A stretch of 33,076 nucleotides of DNA. It comes from an uncultured archaeon (GTDB taxonomy: Archaea > Nanobdellota > Nanobdellia > Pacearchaeales > GW2011-AR1). Location: contig CAIKMX010000034.1 of assembly GCA_903828655.1 (NCBI GenBank), forward strand, positions 1 through 33,076, given 5' to 3'. The notes beneath the pieces were generated by a model. It was given only the letters and a program-made list of their open reading frames with translations, did no database searches and was not told where the DNA came from. Below, in pieces: positions 29,750-33,076 of this stretch. Each line of letters begins with the position of its first letter. The stretch's first letter is position 1. The position numbers were made by a program, and so were the translations under genes.

Positions 29750-29906
29750 TTGCCAAGTATGTCAACGGATTTATGTGTTACTAAATAACTGCTCGCGCTC
29801 CGTTCCTTCGTCACTCTCGCGCTCGCACGAACAATTTTGGTAGCGTCCTAAATGTTCAAGGGACTTATAGGATTTTTTATTTTAGCAGACTTGTTCAACA
29901 AAATTC
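29750..29906 (+). repeat. Family A repeat (copy A8)
   Basis: The head GTTGCCAAGTATGTCAACGG is followed by the core ctgctcgcgctccgttcc and tcactctcgcgctcgcac, a shortened tail ttggtagcgtcctaaatg, and ttttagcagacttgttcaac. It lies between the 86-aa gene and the 5S rRNA 3' end, 11 kb from the other core-bearing copies. Confidence 0.7.
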
Positions 29907-29920
29907 ATAAGAATATTAGG

Positions 29921-30031
<111 letters not shown>

Positions 30032-30135
30032 ATATTTCCATAAAAACCGCCTTTATAAGTTTAACGATTAGTCAAATTTTTTTGCCTAGACCTTGATTTA
30101 GTTAGAAATAAAAAGGAACAGATGTAACTATTATA

Positions 30136-31357
30136 ATGGCCAAGAAAGAAAGAAAAGAACTGGATGACTCTTTAAAAAAGATAGTTAAAACTTCAACATG
30201 GGTATTTTTAGGGATATTTCTATCCAAGGTTTTAACTTATGTCTACCGTATGATTATTGCTAGAAAATTTGGTGCAGAAGCATTTGGGCTTTTCTCTCTG
30301 GCGTTAGTCGCTTCGGGATGGTTTGGATCCATTGCTTCTTTTGGTCTTGATAGCGGACTAAGCAGATATATCCCATTTTATCGAGGCAAAAATGATAAGG
30401 ATAGGATAAGATACCTTTTCAGATATGTCGTATTTTTTTATATAGTCTCAGGACTAGCTTTTGGTTTACTTTTATTTCTTTTATCTGAAACAATCTCTTT
30501 GAATATCTTTCATGAACCTGCATTAATTCCTTTCCTAAAGATTTTTTCTATTGTTATTCCAGTTTCACTGTTTGTTGGCCCCTTTCTAGGGACCCTCAAA
30601 TCATATGAAAAAATTGGGTGGTACTCTTTTATATTTAATATTTTACAAAACTTGACAAAATTATTATTTATAACTCTCTTCATTGTTCTCGGATTTAAGA
30701 GCGAATCGGTCGCATGGTCCTTTTTATTCGGAATTTTAAGTATGATCCTCCTTTCATATATCATCCTAAAAAAACAAGTTAAGGAGCTTTTCGGGAAAAG
30801 CAATCTTGGAGACAAAGAAAAAAAAGAGTTATCTAAAAAGCTATGGACTTTCTCCCTTCCCCTGCTTTTTTTTAGTATCATCGGAAGCATCTTTTACTGG
30901 GTAGACACATTTATGTTAGGATATTATAAGGGGGCCACGGCTGTGGGGTTTTATAGTGCAGCATTTACTATCTCCGTGTTGCTTCTTATGGCTTCCGAAT
31001 TATTAATCCCCCTTTTCTTCCCGATAATCATGAAAGCTTATGCAAAAAGGAAGACAATCATCATAAGAGATCTAAGTAAACAAATTAGCAAATGGATATT
31101 CCTCATCAATTTACCTATCTCTATCCTGATATTTATTTTCCCAGGAGCATTTATTAATATCCTTTACGGGGGAGAATTTCTAGTAGCGAGTAACACTTTA
31201 AGGATAATGGTAATTGGTGCGTTATTTGCTTCAGTAGTTTCGGTATCGACTCAACTGATGTATGCCTCGGGTAAATCCAAACTAATCTTGTTAAATATAA
31301 TAATTGTTACTATAGTTAACGTTCTTCTAAATGTCCTCCTTATACCCTGCTATGGAA
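30136..31357 (+). CDS. Polysaccharide flippase (Wzx/MATE-like), 3' end lost at a junction
   Basis: An integral membrane protein of the oligosaccharide flippase (PST/MOP) family, with about 11 hydrophobic segments in 405 residues. It starts KTSTWVFLGIFLSKVLTYVYRMIIARKFGAEAFGLFSLAL, the standard opening, and shows the GLDSGLSRYIPFYRGK loop, TAVGFYSAAFTISVLL and NILYGGEFLVASNTLRIM. Members are normally about 430-480 residues; here the frame stops right after NVLLNVLLIPCYG because it enters ruvB sequence at about 31,341. It would export lipid-linked sugar repeat units. The real gene probably continues on another contig. ATG at 30136 is preceded by TATA-like bases. Confidence 0.9.
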
Positions 31358-31987
31358 GATTTTAAATTAAACTTAGTTTTGGGCAAAGGGCCTATGGCGC
31401 GCACTATGGAATTAAAACTTCCAAAGTTTACATTAATTGGAGCCACCACAAAACCAGGTTTGTTGTCAGCTCCTTTAAGAAACAGGTTTGGAGCAACCTT
31501 CCAGCTTAATTTTTATAACACTGAAGATGTTAAAAAAATTATTGAGAGATCTGGAAATCTTTTAAAAATAAAAATGGAACCAGAAGCGGTTCAGGCCATC
31601 GCTCAACGCTCTAGATATACTCCAAGAGTTGCAAATCGCCTTGTTAAGCGTGTCCGCGATTTTGCTCAAGTTAAAGGAGCAAATATTATTACAAAAGAAA
31701 TTGCTGAACATGCTTTAGATTCTTTAGAAGTAGATATGCTGGGCCTTGAACCAAGCGACAGAAATATTTTGCGTGCCTTAATTGAAAAATTTGGTGGGGG
31801 ACCAGTAGGTTTACAATCTCTGTCTGCAGCTTCAATGGAAGAAGAAGATACAATCTTAGACATTTATGAGCCATACCTAATGCAATGTGGACTTATTGAA
31901 AGAACTCCCAAAGGCAGGATTGCTACATACCTAGCGTATGAACACTTAGACTTAAAACACCTCAAAAAACAAAACAATCTCCTTTAA
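31340..31987 (+). CDS. ruvB: RuvB Holliday-junction helicase, N-terminal part missing (bacterial)
   Basis: The C-terminal ~215 residues of bacterial RuvB. The protein begins inside the AAA+ domain (LYPAMEDFKLNLVLGKGPMAR), then IGATTKPGLLSAPLRNRFG (sensor-1 and arginine-finger region) and the winged-helix end YLMQCGLIERTPKGRIATYLAYEHL. Walker A and B, about 130 residues, are missing; the first in-frame ATG at 31331 is flippase DNA and not a genuine start. Archaea lack RuvB, so this belongs to a bacterium. The ATPase fragment would be inactive if expressed. The terminator just after it is bacterial. Confidence 0.95.
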   Translation, partial: LYPAMEDFKLNLVLGKGPMARTMELKLPKFTLIGATTKPGLLSAPLRNRFGATFQLNFYNTEDVKKIIERSGNLLKIKMEPEAVQAIAQRSRYTPRVANRLVKRVRDFAQVKGANIITKEIAEHALDSLEVDMLGLEPSDRNILRALIEKFGGGPVGLQSLSAASMEEEDTILDIYEPYLMQCGLIERTPKGRIATYLAYEHLDLKHLKKQNNLL

Positions 31988-31992
31988 AAAAT

Positions 31993-32014
31993 CGCTCAAC
32001 TGAGCGGTTTTTTT
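31993..32014. terminator. Bidirectional intrinsic terminator
   Basis: CGCTC-AACT-GAGCG hairpin with a T7 run on the plus side and an A run on the other side (T run on the minus strand). It sits between the convergent ruvB and CofE-like genes. Rho-independent terminators of this kind are bacterial, supporting a change of organism. Confidence 0.85.
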
Positions 32015-32018
32015 ATTG

Positions 32019-32768
32019 CTATTTTTTATCCTTTTTCCATTTTACACTTTTTAAAAATGGAGAATATATATCTTCATCAATGTCTATTTTTAATAAGTCT
32101 TTACTAAACTTTTTTGAGGTAAATTTAATATCACCAACTTCTTCTATAACTGCAATTGGGGTTTGTTCTGAGCCCTCTCCCATTTCATAAACTGCAGCAG
32201 CAGATAAAGAATCTACTATATTTGTTTGAGACATTTTTAGTTTTCTACCGAAGATGTCTTTTTTGTTTCTGTAATCGCGTAATGGATTAAAACCATAATA
32301 GGCAATTCCAATTCCCATAATTCCGCTTCGTAAAGGAGTTGCGTGGCTGTCTGAAATTATAACTCCAAAATCTTTTAACTTAAATTCTTTTTTTATAAAT
32401 TCGTAAATTTTTTTTGCAGACTGAAATGGATTTTTTGGCCACAAAATATAATATCCATTTGCATTACTTTCATCTATTCCAGAAGTGGGGATTAAGATAT
32501 TATTTTTAATTGTCAGCATTACATCATAATCTTTAGATACTTTTCTTCTATCTATATATAAATCTGCTTCTTGTTTTATTAAATTATCTTTATCTTTTAT
32601 CTGATTTATCTTAATATTATCTCCCTTCCAGATAGAAACTACTTTTGAGGTAACTACTATTATAGACTTTTCTTTTAGTCTATATTTTAAAAGGCCATGC
32701 TTTATTACATAAAGCAAATCATCCTGAGGTGGAATTAACGGCCTTGTTTTAATTGGTCTTACAATCAT
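32019..32768 (-). CDS. CofE-like coenzyme F420-0:L-glutamate ligase domain protein
   Basis: A 249-residue protein of the CofE/FbiB-ligase fold, as found in Patescibacteria that lack F420. It shows VRPIKTRPLIPPQDDLLYVI, IIVVTSKVVSIWKGDNI, ISDSHATPLRSGIMGIGIAYYG and MSQTNIVDSLSAAAVYEMGEGSEQTPIAVIEEV, with the metal-binding type acidic residues of the family. The true substrate in such bacteria is unknown. The start ATG overlaps the upstream gene's stop (ATGA), so the two are cotranslated. It belongs to the bacterial part of the contig. Confidence 0.88.
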   Translation of the reverse strand: MIVRPIKTRPLIPPQDDLLYVIKHGLLKYRLKEKSIIVVTSKVVSIWKGDNIKINQIKDKDNLIKQEADLYIDRRKVSKDYDVMLTIKNNILIPTSGIDESNANGYYILWPKNPFQSAKKIYEFIKKEFKLKDFGVIISDSHATPLRSGIMGIGIAYYGFNPLRDYRNKKDIFGRKLKMSQTNIVDSLSAAAVYEMGEGSEQTPIAVIEEVGDIKFTSKKFSKDLLKIDIDEDIYSPFLKSVKWKKDKK

Positions 32769-33076
32769 GCAAAAGTTTTAAAAAACTTTGTAGAAACTAA
32801 ATAGTTTTGATTGACTAATGGTTTTAAAGAAGAAACCATTTTTAAGTTAGTTAGTTTATCTAAAACAGTATTTAACACTAAACAACTTGTCCAAATTCCC
32901 AAGGTAAATACTCCTCTTTCTATAAATACTACTGGGATTAAACCAATCCAAATTGCTGGAGTTAATCCAAACGTGTAAATAAATATTACAGAACCAACAG
33001 CATGAGCTGTAAATGTGGCCCCTAAACTATTTAAAATTAATCTCTTTTTAAAGAAGGTGGCAATAAATGGAATTAG
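32765..33076 (-). CDS. Partial membrane protein (5' end beyond the window)
   Basis: A minus-strand frame is open from the window edge to a TGA at 32765-32767, 103 codons. Hydrophobic segments occur around FTAHAVGSVIFIYTFGLTPA and IWIGLIPVVFIERGVFTLGI, followed by a polar tail NLKMVSSLKPLVNQNY and FKTFA. Two or more transmembrane helices are present; the family is not recognised. Four-base overlap with the CofE-like gene indicates an operon. Confidence 0.7.
   Translation of the reverse strand, partial: LIPFIATFFKKRLILNSLGATFTAHAVGSVIFIYTFGLTPAIWIGLIPVVFIERGVFTLGIWTSCLVLNTVLDKLTNLKMVSSLKPLVNQNYLVSTKFFKTFA

Overview
The first ~31.3 kb look like the chromosome of an AT-rich, small-genome archaeon, most likely a DPANN lineage such as Pacearchaeota or Woesearchaeota (inference). 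The evidence is archaeal-type ribosomal proteins (eL18, eL21, uL13, uS9, uS4, uS11, uS13), archaeal RNA polymerase subunits Rpo3, Rpo4 and Rpo10, a DUF655 protein, an Lhr helicase and a XerA-type recombinase. Most genes also have a TATA box about 25 nt before the start codon, as expected for leaderless mRNAs. The last ~1.7 kb (from about 31,341) look bacterial, probably Patescibacteria/CPR: a headless RuvB, a bidirectional intrinsic terminator, a CofE-like ligase and part of a membrane protein. The flippase reading frame runs straight into ruvB at a point where both proteins share the same bases, so this is probably an assembly chimera.

Layout. 0.3-1.7 kb: PRC-barrel protein, an unknown 142-aa protein, tRNA-Ser(CGA) and a small ORF. 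1.8-7.9 kb: a COG1407-type phosphoesterase and PRPP synthase on the minus strand, a membrane-anchored unknown protein, then Lhr on the minus strand. 8.0-16.7 kb is the accessory-like part: a small winged-helix protein; two convergent coiled-coil/linker/HTH proteins whose linkers are encoded by DNA repeats that recur in nearby non-coding DNA; a 0.7-kb iteron-like region; two small membrane proteins; a tandem pair of unknown genes; an HNH endonuclease behind a palindromic promoter; a second protein with the same TGNVIGN membrane module as the one at 4.0 kb; a double zinc-ribbon RGG protein; XerA; and a possible RNase H-fold protein. 17.1-18.5 kb: a zinc-ribbon plus serine-recombinase C-domain protein with no catalytic domain, and two small unknowns.

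18.6-23.5 kb is a conserved minus-strand operon (eL21, Rpo4, DUF655, uS13, uS4, uS11, Rpo3, tRNA-Leu, eL18, uL13, uS9). 23.6-29.1 kb holds a zinc-ribbon protein and a MacB-like ABC operon: ATPase, unknown, COG1361-type surface protein, permease, unknown, permease. 29.2-31.3 kb: Rpo10, a small unknown, an unlinked 5S rRNA and a truncated polysaccharide flippase.

Several dispersed repeat families cross the gene annotation. Family A is about 130 bp, MITE-like, with the head TTGCCAAGTATGTCAACGGA and a GC-rich core. Family B is about 55 bp with a TTTCTTTTCTAAAGAAA hairpin. Family C is the 20-bp CCAACAGACAGACAGACAAA unit. Family D is the TGTTTAAAC-like iterated motif. Family E is a CTATAAGGTTCGCACAAACC site, one copy of which sits on the xerA promoter. 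The two HTH proteins and these DNA repeats are my best candidates for an undescribed system.
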